Of a DNA stretch of 64,000 nucleotides, positions 55,831 through 63,819 are shown piece after piece (position 1 is the stretch's first letter; each line of letters opens with the position of its first letter). The position numbers and the translations under genes were made by a program. This stretch comes from a bacterium. Its GTDB lineage: Bacteria > Actinomycetota > Acidimicrobiia > Acidimicrobiales > Bin134. The notes under the pieces are model-generated. The model ran no database searches. It worked only from the letters and a program-made list of their open reading frames with translations, and was not told the DNA's origin. The DNA lies in NCBI GenBank assembly GCA_026708015.1, contig JAPOVT010000037.1:28646-92645 (forward strand), in the 5' to 3' direction.

Positions 55831-57930
55831 TTATTTGGGAGGCGGTTTTTGATCGCGAACCGCGACGAGACAAGCGTCGTAAGAAACCGATACCTCCCAT
55901 CCGGGACGAATGATCGACGTCGTCTCCCGCTCCTCCACCAAAGCTGGGCCAGCAAAGGACATGCCGATCGCCAGGTCGGCCCTGCGGTAAACCGGGACTT
56001 CGATCGCGTCTTCCTCTCGGCCGAATACTGCCGTGCGGGTGGATACTGGCTTAGGAGAGCGGTTGGCGGCGGTCGGCGGCGATTCGGCATCAGCTATTTC
56101 GGCCGGGTCGGCTCGGGCTGACAGGCGCCAGGTGACAACCTCAATGGCCACGTCGTCGATGGTCATGCCGTAGATGCGGCGGTATTCCGACTCGAACGCC
56201 CCCACCACCTCGTCTTCGGAGGCCGACCAGGTATCCCCTTCTCCCACCCAGACGGTGATCTCATTGCCCTGGCCGGTGTAGCGGGCGTCGATGCCGTAGC
56301 GGAACCTGATGTCGGCCTCGGGCACGCCGGCGCTGAGCAGCACCCGGCGGCCCTCTTCCCGCAGCTCCTCCAGCAGACCGTCCCGCTCCGTGGGTGCCAG
56401 CTCGGCCAGCTTCACTGGCATGGATCGGGCGAGGTCGATGCGCACCGGCGACACCAGGGTCCCGAACGCCGACAGCACGCTGGCGTTGATCGGGAACACC
56501 ACACGATCCGAGTCCAGCAGCTCGGCTACCCGGCAGGCGTGGGGCGGCCCGGCCCCTCCGAAAGCCAGCACGGTGACCCCCCGCAGATCCACCCCCCGCT
56601 CTACCGCGTGCATGCGGGCGGCGGCGGCCATGTTCTGGCTGACCACCTCGTACATCCCTGCCGCGGTGTCGGTGATCGAGAGGCCCAGACCATCGGCCAA
56701 GGTCTCGACGGCGGACTGCGCCAGCCCGGCATCCAAGGGCATGTCGCCACCCAGAAAGGCATCGGGGTCTAGCAGGCCCAACACCACGTCGGCGTCGGTC
56801 ACCGCCGGTTGATCGCCGCCCTGGCCGTAGCACGCCGGACCAGGATCGGCCCCCGACGACTCAGGACCCACCTTGAGCAGGCCGAACTGGTCGAGGTGGG
56901 CCAGGCTGCCGCCCCCCGCGCCGATCTCCACCAAGTCGACCGAGGGCACCGACACCGGAAAGCCCGACCCCTTCTTGAACCGGTACCGCCGGGCCACCTC
57001 GAAGGTGTTGGTGAGCGCTGGCTCTCCCTCCTCCACCAGGGCAGCCTTGGCGGTAGTGCCCCCCATGTCGAAGGCCAGCAATCTCTCCTCCCCCATGCGG
57101 CGGGCAAACCACCGGGCGGCCAGAGCGCCGGCGGCCGGTCCAGATTCCACCAGCCGGATCGGGGCGGCAGCAGCGTCATCGGCCGACACCACCCCGCCAT
57201 TGGACAGCATCATCAGCACCGAACCGCCGAACCCCTCGGCTGACAGCCACTTCTGAAGCTCGTCCAGATACGGGCCAATGATGGGCATGGTTGCCGCGTT
57301 GCAGGCCGCGGTGATCATGCGGGGGTACTCCCTGATCTGCGGCGAGATATCGGCCGAAGCGCACACTGGCACTCCCAGCTCCCGGCGCAGCTCATCAGCC
57401 AGAAGCCGCTCGTTGGCCGGGTTGACGTAGGAGTTGAGCAGGCATACCGCCACCGATTCGACGTCGGCGGCCTCCAGCCCTCGCACCAGCGCGGCCATGC
57501 TGGCCGCCGACGGAACCACCAGCACCTCCCCGGTGGCCGCGGTGCGCTCGTCGATCTCGAAAGTGAGCTCCCGGCTGATGGGCGGATCGGGAAACTCGAT
57601 CTGGAGGTCGTACATGTCGTAGCGGTGCTCGTCGCGGATCAACAGGGTGTCGCCGAAACCGGTGGTGGTGACCAGGGCGGCCCGACCGGTCTTATTCTCA
57701 ATGAGGGCATTGGTGATGAGCGTGGTGGCGTGGACGATGGGAGCAGTGATCTCTCCGGGAGCTACCTCAGCTCGCCGCAAGAGCTGGCCCACCGCGGCCT
57801 GTACCCCTTCGAGGGGGGCGGCCGGGGTAGTGAGGGCCTTGTTGACAGTTACCTCACCGGTGGCGGCGTCCAACAGCACCGCATCGGTGAACGTCCCCCC
57901 GATGTCAACGGCCAGCCGCCAGTCGGACAT
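55831..57930 (-). CDS. hyuA: Hydantoinase A / oxoprolinase family protein
   Basis: A 699-residue HyuA-type subunit with the actin-like ATPase fold. The N-terminal phosphate loop is LAVDIGGTFTDAVLLD, and the second phosphate loop is LLAFDMGGTTAKAALVEEG (about 285-303). Others are VHATTLITNALIENKTGR, IREYPRMITAACNA, and LAFGGAGPPHACRVAE. The C-terminal portion (about 530-699) is an OB-like domain. It provides ATP hydrolysis to the HyuB partner. It lies three bases after the cupin gene and 30 bases before HyuB. Acetophenone carboxylase-type activity is possible but not shown. Confidence 0.93.
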   Translation of the reverse strand: MSDWRLAVDIGGTFTDAVLLDAATGEVTVNKALTTPAAPLEGVQAAVGQLLRRAEVAPGEITAPIVHATTLITNALIENKTGRAALVTTTGFGDTLLIRDEHRYDMYDLQIEFPDPPISRELTFEIDERTAATGEVLVVPSAASMAALVRGLEAADVESVAVCLLNSYVNPANERLLADELRRELGVPVCASADISPQIREYPRMITAACNAATMPIIGPYLDELQKWLSAEGFGGSVLMMLSNGGVVSADDAAAAPIRLVESGPAAGALAARWFARRMGEERLLAFDMGGTTAKAALVEEGEPALTNTFEVARRYRFKKGSGFPVSVPSVDLVEIGAGGGSLAHLDQFGLLKVGPESSGADPGPACYGQGGDQPAVTDADVVLGLLDPDAFLGGDMPLDAGLAQSAVETLADGLGLSITDTAAGMYEVVSQNMAAAARMHAVERGVDLRGVTVLAFGGAGPPHACRVAELLDSDRVVFPINASVLSAFGTLVSPVRIDLARSMPVKLAELAPTERDGLLEELREEGRRVLLSAGVPEADIRFRYGIDARYTGQGNEITVWVGEGDTWSASEDEVVGAFESEYRRIYGMTIDDVAIEVVTWRLSARADPAEIADAESPPTAANRSPKPVSTRTAVFGREEDAIEVPVYRRADLAIGMSFAGPALVEERETTSIIRPGWEVSVSYDACLVAVRDQKPPPK

Positions 57931-57933
57931 TGA

Positions 57934-58317
57934 TTAGCCTGCGAGCAGGTCGTCGCGGGGCGGGGCGAACACGTCGAGTATCCAGCACTCGCCGTACTCG
58001 TCATCGCCGATGAACACCGAGTCACCGTGCCACACCCCCTTGGGCGCGATATAGGCCTCGCCCTCGCCCAGCACCACCCGCTCGGTGCTGTCGGGATCGT
58101 CGTTGATGCGGAAGTCGAGCTTGCCTCGAACGATAATGCCGAGCTGTTCGTGGTCTTCATGGCGGTGCAGGAACGACCCAGTGGCCCCACCGGCGATGCG
58201 CCAAAAGCAGAGCTGAAGGCCGTCTCCGGTTATGACCCGCCGACGGAAGCCATCCCGATCGGTGTCCACGAACAGGTCGTCTTCGTAGAAGTAGCAGTAC
58301 TGGTTGGTGAAGTTCAT
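57934..58317 (-). CDS. Cupin domain protein
   Basis: A 127-residue single cupin. The metal-binding motif 1 is FLHRHEDHEQLGIIVRG (His-x-His-x4-5-Gln/Glu-x6-Gly), and motif 2 is APKGVWHGDSVF with a His. The remaining residues give the usual beta-barrel (LQLCFWRIAGGATG, GECWILDVFAPP). Small cupins of this type bind iron, manganese or a small acid and can be dioxygenases, isomerases or sensors. It is placed five bases after a VOC-family gene and three before hyuA, so it is part of the catabolic operon. Confidence 0.88.
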   Translation of the reverse strand: MNFTNQYCYFYEDDLFVDTDRDGFRRRVITGDGLQLCFWRIAGGATGSFLHRHEDHEQLGIIVRGKLDFRINDDPDSTERVVLGEGEAYIAPKGVWHGDSVFIGDDEYGECWILDVFAPPRDDLLAG

Positions 58318-58322
58318 GGCGG

Positions 58323-58805
58323 TCAGTCGTCCGCGGCCAACGCGGCAAAGCGGCGCTGCTCCTCAGCAAGATTCAGCGGCCGGATGATGGCCTCGTTCTC
58401 CTCGTCGCCCCAATGCTCGGCCGGCACCAGCCACATCACCTCGAACTCCAGTCCGTCTGGGTCTTTGGCGTAAAGGCTTTTGTTGGCTCCGTGGTCGCTC
58501 TCGCCGTAGAGAGCGCCCGCATCCACTAGCCGCTGGCGGATGTCGACCAACTCCTCCAGGGTCGGTACCTCCCAGGCGATGTGGTACATCCCCACCGACC
58601 GGCGGCCCGCCGACGACGGCTCTGCCCCGTCGCCAATGGAGAAAAAGGCAATGTCGTGGTGGTTCTCCGACGCCGGGGCCCGCATGAACACGAACTGCCC
58701 CGGTTCGTCGATGATGGTCTCGAACCCCAGCACATCGGCATAGAACTGCTGCTGGCGCCGGGCATCGCGCACATACAGCACCGCATGGTTCATCCCCGTG
58801 ATCAT
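58323..58805 (-). CDS. VOC superfamily protein (glyoxalase/extradiol dioxygenase-like)
   Basis: A 160-residue vicinal-oxygen-chelate protein. The fold's repeats are GMNHAVLYVRDARRQQQFYADVLGFE with a metal His, VGMYHIAWEVPTLEELVDIRQRLVDAG with the next metal His, and KDPDGLEFEVMWL with the metal Glu. It probably binds a divalent metal and acts on an aromatic or dicarbonyl compound. The ATG at 58805 is preceded by AAGGA at suitable distance; it leads the operon VOC-cupin-HyuA-HyuB-ligase-Rieske on the minus strand. A longer upstream frame exists but has no ribosome site. Confidence 0.87.
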   Translation of the reverse strand: MITGMNHAVLYVRDARRQQQFYADVLGFETIIDEPGQFVFMRAPASENHHDIAFFSIGDGAEPSSAGRRSVGMYHIAWEVPTLEELVDIRQRLVDAGALYGESDHGANKSLYAKDPDGLEFEVMWLVPAEHWGDEENEAIIRPLNLAEEQRRFAALAADD

Positions 58806-58924
58806 GAGGTGATCCTTCTCATCAGCCCCCAGCGTAGCCAACCCCTCGAAACCCATCGTCGCTGAGTTGAAGCGTCACTCCACTTTCGTATGCTGGTTTC
58901 GCGGTCGCGTGGTCCACCACTTTT

Positions 58925-58944
58925 GACGTCTAGACGTCTACGGT
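58925..58944 (+). promoter_or_regulatory. Palindromic operator overlapping a leaderless -10 box
   Basis: GACGTCTAGACGTC (58925-58938) is a perfect 14-bp palindrome. It is followed directly by the -10 box TACGGT (58939-58944), six bases before the GTG start at 58951. A dimeric repressor bound to it would block the promoter. It lies upstream of a small winged-helix protein, which may be the regulator. Confidence 0.6.
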
Positions 58945-58950
58945 TGCTCC

Positions 58951-59190
58951 GTGGTCGTTGCTTCCCCCTCCAAACAGAATCGCCTGAGGCCTGGTCAGGT
59001 GCGCGACGCCGTTGGCGATGCTCTGACCGATGCCGGAAGTGCGATGAGTGTGAAGGACATCCATGCCGCAGTTGAAGCTCAACTTGGAACTACGGTCGCA
59101 GAGTCGTCGGTTCGCAGCTATCTCAATCTCAACACAGGGCCAGCCAAGCAGTTCAGAAGAGTACAGCGTGGCGTCTATGAGCTCAGCTGA
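58951..59190 (+). CDS. Small winged-helix (HARE-HTH-like) DNA-binding protein
   Basis: A 79-residue protein. The sequence RPGQVRDAVGDALTDAGSAMSVKDIHAAVE, then GTTVAESSVRSYLNLN and FRRVQRGVYEL, matches the winged-helix pattern of HARE-HTH and restriction-associated wHTH domains: three helices with the recognition helix SVRSYL and a beta-wing ending G-x-Y-x-L. It could act as control protein of a restriction-modification system, because it lies just before a DNA methyltransferase and overlaps it by 14 bases. The start GTG 58951 is supported by TACGGT six bases upstream and a perfect palindrome beside it. Confidence 0.72.
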   Translation: MVVASPSKQNRLRPGQVRDAVGDALTDAGSAMSVKDIHAAVEAQLGTTVAESSVRSYLNLNTGPAKQFRRVQRGVYELS

Positions 59191-60121
59191 GGCCGTATTC
59201 GGTTCGGCGTGGCCCGCGGCCTTCCAGATAGGCCGGGCAACCCTATTTCATGGCGACTGCCTGGACTGGCTGGCTGACCAGCCCTCAAACTCGGTCCATG
59301 GTGTCGTCACCGACCCTCCCTATGGGCTTGTTGAATACCAGCCGGACCAACAGCGGAAACTTCGTCGCGGTCGTGGGGGCGTTTGGCGCCTCCCGCCTGC
59401 CTTCGACGGCCATCAGCGTTCCCCAGTGCCCAGATTCACCACGCTGACGCCCTCGGATCTAGATGCCTTGGATCGCTTCTTCTCCACTTGGGCTGACGCC
59501 CTTCTTCGTGTGCTGGTGCCTGGTGCCCATGTGCTTGTCGCGTCGAATCCCCTCCTTTCGCATCGGGTGGCAGTTGCGGTGTGCCATTCGGGTTTCGAGA
59601 GGCGGGGAGAGGTAGTCAGGCTTGTGATGACAATGCGGGGTGGCGACCGGCCGAAGAACGCCCACGAAGAGTTTTCTGACGTGACCGTTATGCCAAGGTC
59701 TAAGTGGGAACCGTGGCTGCTGTTCCGCAAGCCGCTTGAAGGGCGAGTGCAGGACAACTTGCGCAGGTGGGGCACTGGGGGACTGCGGCGCGTCTCGCAA
59801 GATCGACCCTTCGGCGATGTCATCACATCCGCTCCGACCCGGCCCGACGAAAGGCAACTAGCCCCGCACCCGAGCCTCAAGCCTCAGGCCTTTCTGCGCC
59901 AAGTAGTACGTGCAATCTTGCCGATGGGTGAGGGCGTCGTTCTCGATCCATTTGCAGGATCGGGTTCCACAATCGCAGCGGCCGAACGCCTCGGCTACGC
60001 GAGCGCTGGGGTGGAGTCCGATCCCGAATATCTGCGGCTCGCCGAGGCTGCCATCCCGTTGCTGAGGGACTACGAACCCTGCATCGGCTCGGTGTCGTCT
60101 ACTGACCCCGCATCGAGGTAG
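59177..60121 (+). CDS. Site-specific DNA methyltransferase (DNA_methylase N4/N6 type, beta-like)
   Basis: A 314-residue DNA amino-methyltransferase. The catalytic motif IV is TDPPYG (Asp46-Tyr49 in DPPY), and the SAM motif I FAGSGST (259-265, with LDPFAGSGS) lies near the C-terminus, the beta-class order. DPPY favours N6-adenine or N4-cytosine methylation. A target-recognition insert lies between them (about 90-230). It starts ATG 59177 inside the winged-helix gene and its 3' end overlaps the convergent nuclease gene by 52 bases. This fits the modification half of a type II system. Recognition sequence unknown. Confidence 0.88.
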   Translation: MSSAEAVFGSAWPAAFQIGRATLFHGDCLDWLADQPSNSVHGVVTDPPYGLVEYQPDQQRKLRRGRGGVWRLPPAFDGHQRSPVPRFTTLTPSDLDALDRFFSTWADALLRVLVPGAHVLVASNPLLSHRVAVAVCHSGFERRGEVVRLVMTMRGGDRPKNAHEEFSDVTVMPRSKWEPWLLFRKPLEGRVQDNLRRWGTGGLRRVSQDRPFGDVITSAPTRPDERQLAPHPSLKPQAFLRQVVRAILPMGEGVVLDPFAGSGSTIAAAERLGYASAGVESDPEYLRLAEAAIPLLRDYEPCIGSVSSTDPASR

Positions 60122-60711
60122 ACCCAGTTGCCTCGCAGCTTCTGAATGCCTTCCCTGTGGAGAGTTGCCGTTCGTGTGCCTAACTCGCCTCGTTCGTTCC
60201 TTCGGAAGTCGTCGATCTGCACATGCGAGAGATACACCTCGGTGAACCTCAGCGGTCGGCGATCAATGGCTGGCTCAGTCTTGTTGTCGACTTCGTAGAC
60301 AAAGACGCAGAGCCACTGCTCTCGCGCTCCGTGGGTGTCGACTGCCCCACCCTTCTTCACGGTTGTCTTGATTTCGACACCCTCATCCCCAGCTTTCACT
60401 GAGTCGTTGGCGAACCTACTCTGCACGATCAGATCAGGGTGTCCGTTGTGATAGCGATTCTGGGTCAGGACTCTGGAATGCTTGGCCAGACTGGCCGTGA
60501 CCATGTCAGAAAGCGTTCCGGACAGATTGGCCTTCCGCAGCGTGTCCTCCAAGCGTCCCAGGCCTTTGTCGGTCAAATGTGAGTTTACGTCGAAAAAGAA
60601 GTCGTAAACGTCCTGCATCGCCGATGTGAAGTCATGCAGCCGAAGCTCGTAGGGCAATCGGACCTCGGAATTGAAGCACCGTTCAATAACATTCTGTTTA
60701 GTGACCGGCAC
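60070..60711 (-). CDS. Candidate type II restriction endonuclease, PD-(D/E)xK fold
   Basis: A 213-residue protein. The nuclease core reads HPDLIV (Asp93) followed by GVEIKTT (Glu113, Lys115), i.e. P-D-x(19)-E-x-K. KAGDEGVEIK and the later GAREQWLCVFVYEV strand agree with restriction enzymes that use a beta-sheet with a conserved WL-VF-Y strand. It is convergent with and overlaps the DNA methyltransferase 3' end by 52 bases, as in compact type II systems. It starts at GTG 60711 and lies downstream of the RNA ligase on the same strand. The exact family cannot be named without a search. Confidence 0.75.
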   Translation of the reverse strand: MPVTKQNVIERCFNSEVRLPYELRLHDFTSAMQDVYDFFFDVNSHLTDKGLGRLEDTLRKANLSGTLSDMVTASLAKHSRVLTQNRYHNGHPDLIVQSRFANDSVKAGDEGVEIKTTVKKGGAVDTHGAREQWLCVFVYEVDNKTEPAIDRRPLRFTEVYLSHVQIDDFRRNERGELGTRTATLHREGIQKLRGNWVYLDAGSVDDTEPMQGS

Positions 60712-60782
60712 GGGCGATGACCGTAGCAGCGGCCAACGGCCACCTCACATTGTCCGTGCCGACAACCACATCAATGGCACGG

Positions 60783-61999
60783 TCAGCCAGCAACTGGCGG
60801 ATGGGTCTCCCAACCGACGGCAGGAGTGTCTGAATCGGCGTCGGGCTTGAGATCCCACCAGATGGAGGCGTAGGCCTCAGGCTTTCCCCTGCGTAACGCA
60901 AACAGGATTCCAGGATGCACACCATTGTCAGCGGCAAACCGCTGGGCGGCTGCCGCGAACCCGCGGTCCGAGCCGTCGGATTCGGACTCAGCGCAGGCCA
61001 CCAACGATTCGCACAGTGCGATACGTGCCGCAGCCTCCTTTTCGAATTGGGCCAGTGTCCCTTTGATCCACCCGTGGAACTCATCGGGGACGACTTCAAA
61101 TAGCGCCTTCACCGCATCGGTCTGCCGCAGCATTCCCTCGACAACAGACGGATCCAGGTGCAGCCGAGCAGCGATCCGCTTGGCCGGCATTCCTCGTTCG
61201 TCCATGGCGCGAACCGCGGCAACCCGCCAAACGGCAGTGCCAGTCAACCCGGTAACGATTTTGTGGAGTTCCAGGTAGTCGGCCCACTTCATTTTGATTC
61301 GAGGATGTGGCTCGGCGGGACCGGTGTCGAAACGGATCACGAATCCCTCTTCGATACCCTCGCTAGGACGCGGGCGTTCCATATGCGCGGCAAGATCGGC
61401 CAGAGTCTCGAACCTGATCTGCGCAGCTTGAGTGCCCGGCCAGTCATAGCGTTCAAGGGGCAGATCAGCGCCGGTGGCGTTGTCGATCACCGCCAACAGC
61501 ACGAGGTCGCGCATTCCCCGGAATCCACAACGATCCGGTTCGAGGGGTAGACGATCTCGAACAACGGGGTCACACCCGGCCCGAAGTCCAGACCCTCATA
61601 CTTCTCTCGCCAGATGCGGGTCCCTTCCCGCGCCTGGTCTGAGCGAGTAGACCCCCGGGTGCTGATCCGCTTGGTGCCGTCCAAAGCCGTGTAGAGGATG
61701 CCCAACGACCCGTCCCACTTCTCGGTGACGATCATGGTTGCGTCCGAGGGCATGACGGGTACCTGCGGCTCATCATGGTTGAAGAACTTCCCAAACGGGC
61801 GGGCAACCACCCTCCCATCGGCATCTGCAATTAGCCCGCGGCACACCAGCGTCGCTTCGTTCCACGTCCCCGAGTACTGCGCAGCTGCCGTGTAGTTGTA
61901 GACGATCAGCCCTTCTTCGCTACGGGCCGAGACATAGCCATCGGCCACCGCCCGAGCCAAGAGCTCTTCATCGACAATATCCCCCAGCATCACCACCAC
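60783..61999 (-). pseudogene. T4 Rnl1-type RNA ligase, split by a frameshift near 61516
   Basis: Two overlapping frames together make a full Rnl1-like RNA ligase of about 405 residues. The first (61999 to 61487) carries CRGLI, ARPFGKFFN and nucleotidyl-lysine motif I EKWDGS (Lys94, Asp96), then motif III LFEIVYPSNRIVVD. The second (61514 to 60783) resumes with MRDLVLLAVIDNATG, motif IV EGFVIRF and motif V RIKMKWADY. A single G added to the GGGG run (plus-strand C run 61516-61519) restores one frame. It may be an assembly error, a true mutation or a programmed shift. Rnl1 ligases seal tRNA breaks made by nucleases such as PrrC. Confidence 0.75.
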
Positions 62000-62005
62000 A
62001 TCGCA

Positions 62006-62011
62006 ACGCTA
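62006..62011 (-). promoter_or_regulatory. -10 box TAGCGT, leaderless promoter of the RNA ligase gene
   Basis: On the minus strand TAGCGT ends six bases before the first of three consecutive GTG codons at 61999, which are followed by an in-frame ATG. The distance supports the first GTG as start. Confidence 0.5.
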
Positions 62012-62062
62012 ACGCTCCCCACACACCCCCTCAGCAGGAATTATGAAGCGACGCTGGAGCGA

Positions 62063-63328
62063 TTAGAAGGTGATCACCGATTCAAGTGGGGGGTCGGTGT
62101 TGAATGACAGGCTCTTGGACTCCGGCAGCTCATCTAGCGGTGTGTGAACCTCGGCCACCGGGGGGCCGATGCGGGCCGCGATGGGAGCCAGGGCCTCGGT
62201 ATCGAAGCGGTAGAGCTCGGCGGCCACATCGGTGAGCATCTTTTGACACTCGTCTTCCGGCACGTCCCACATGGTGGCGGCCAACGCTTCGGTGGTGTAG
62301 CCGATGGAGCCCTCATCGTGGGGGAAGTCGGCCCCCCACATGATGGTGTCCACTCCCACCGCATGGCGGTACTGGACCTCGGCCCGGGGCAGCATGGAGG
62401 CTCCGATGCGGCAATTTCGCTGCCAGTATTCGCTGGGCGACAGCGTCAAGCTGTCCACCGTGTCGGAGCCGAAGGTGGGGGCATAGTTGAGCACTCGGGG
62501 GTCGTTGGCGTACTGGCTCTGGATATTGCGGAGCCGCTGGTCGATGCGGCTCAGCTCTTCGAGCACCCACCGCATCCCCCACATTTCGGTCCAAACCACC
62601 CGCAGGTCGGGGAAACGCTCGAACACCCCGCCCAGAATGAGGTGGATAAGTGTGCGCTTGGGCCAAATCTCGTACTCGGCCATGGTGATTCCCCACGCCA
62701 CCGGATCGTCCCCCAAATCGGGGCAGCCCGAGCCCATGTGCTGGTGAACCGGCATCTCCAACGAACTGCACACGTCCCACAGCGGGTCGTAGCGGGGGTG
62801 GAAGAACGGCTCGACCACATGGTTTGGCGGGATGGCGGGGATCATCACCCCGCCGATCACCCCGGTCTCGGCCGCCCACCGCACTTCGGCAATGGCGTCG
62901 TCAAGGTCGTTGGGCAGCAATTGGATGAGGCCCTTGCGCCGTATGGGCTCGTATCCGCAGAACTCCACCAGCCAGCGATTGTGGGCTTGCAGACCAGCCC
63001 ACCGGCGGGCATAGGCGGTAGCAGTGTCGGGCACGCCGGAAAGGTGAACCAAGATGTCGTAGAAGGGGGTGAGCGTGTTGGGAAACAGCACCTCACCGGT
63101 AATGCCCTCGGCGTCGCAGGCCGCGGTGCGGGCGTCGCAGTCCCAGTTGACTTTGGCCGCATCCATGTCCCGCAGGTCGACCCACGGATTGGTGATGGCC
63201 GCCTCCCAGGCGTCGAACTCGTCGTGCCAGGCGGGATCCAAGAACTCCTTGTAGATTCGGGTCTGGGCGCCGGCATGGGTGTCCGAAGACAAGATCATGT
63301 AGCGCTCGTCAGCCTGGTTTTGGGCCAT
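62063..63328 (-). CDS. Amidohydrolase_2 family metal-dependent hydrolase
   Basis: A 421-residue hydrolase of the same broad family as those at 14800, 21200 and 22394. Metal motif 1 is SSDTHAGA (about 14-21), a metal His is in VHQHMGSGC, and the metal Asp is in MWGADFPHDEGS near residue 335. RRWAGLQAHNRWLVEFCGYEPIRRKG and ILGGVFERFPDLRVVWTEMW are family landmarks. It starts MAQNQADERYMILSSDTHAG. A TAGTCT box lies five bases before the ATG at 63328. Substrate unknown. It separates the RNA ligase from the HEPN-like gene and may be unrelated to the defence genes around it. Confidence 0.88.
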   Translation of the reverse strand: MAQNQADERYMILSSDTHAGAQTRIYKEFLDPAWHDEFDAWEAAITNPWVDLRDMDAAKVNWDCDARTAACDAEGITGEVLFPNTLTPFYDILVHLSGVPDTATAYARRWAGLQAHNRWLVEFCGYEPIRRKGLIQLLPNDLDDAIAEVRWAAETGVIGGVMIPAIPPNHVVEPFFHPRYDPLWDVCSSLEMPVHQHMGSGCPDLGDDPVAWGITMAEYEIWPKRTLIHLILGGVFERFPDLRVVWTEMWGMRWVLEELSRIDQRLRNIQSQYANDPRVLNYAPTFGSDTVDSLTLSPSEYWQRNCRIGASMLPRAEVQYRHAVGVDTIMWGADFPHDEGSIGYTTEALAATMWDVPEDECQKMLTDVAAELYRFDTEALAPIAARIGPPVAEVHTPLDELPESKSLSFNTDPPLESVITF

Positions 63329-63333
63329 GCCCC

Positions 63334-63339
63334 AGACTA
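63334..63339 (-). promoter_or_regulatory. -10 box TAGTCT, leaderless promoter
   Basis: On the minus strand TAGTCT ends five bases before the ATG at 63328. The 112-base spacer to the HEPN-like gene at 63441 shows no other clear signal on either strand. Confidence 0.4.
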
Positions 63340-63440
63340 TTGCAACTTAGTGTGAGCCGTATTGGTCGCTGCTCTTGCTTCAGCGGCAAGTAGATTGCGT
63401 ATTGGATTTGATCCGCCGAAATAGAAGCGGGGATTCCCAA

Positions 63441-63819
63441 ATGGAGCAGACAGCAGCAGAATCCTTCCAGATAGCACTGAACCATCTTGAGAAGGTGCTT
63501 GCCTCGTGGGATGACCCAGTGGATTGGGCTGACCTGTCTTTGTGCGGCCTTTACTGTCTCGAAGCTTGCGTGGTTGCGGCTGCTTTGCATTTTGGGGCTG
63601 CCCCGACCTGGAAGTCACCCCAGGAAAGAACAAGAAGCTCGGCAACTTGCCTCGGTTCATGGCCTACCCGATGTGGGTGACTTGCTCATTGACCTAAACA
63701 ACATGCGCAAGCACAAGGCTTACGGTGATATTGGTCCTCCTGGCAACCTCGATCCTCAAGATGTTGCCAACGACGTTGAAGAGTATGTCGAGGCCGTCAA
63801 GAGACTGCTTTCGCCATGA
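63441..63819 (+). pseudogene. HEPN-like domain gene split by a frameshift at 63594-63597
   Basis: The first frame from ATG 63441 gives MEQTAAESFQIALNHLEKV and an amphipathic/hydrophobic helix (LCGLYCLEACVVAAALHFG). The frame then fails. A frame one base off carries on with HGLPDVGDLLIDLNNMRKHKAYGDIG, the helical region with R-x-x-x-A-Y-G-D typical of HEPN-type proteins, and ends YVEAVKRLLSP. Removing one G from the GGGG run at 63594-63597 joins the two as LHFG-LPRPGSH. HEPN proteins are often RNases or antitoxin-partnered toxins. The stop overlaps the next start (ATGA). Family assignment is tentative. Confidence 0.6.
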
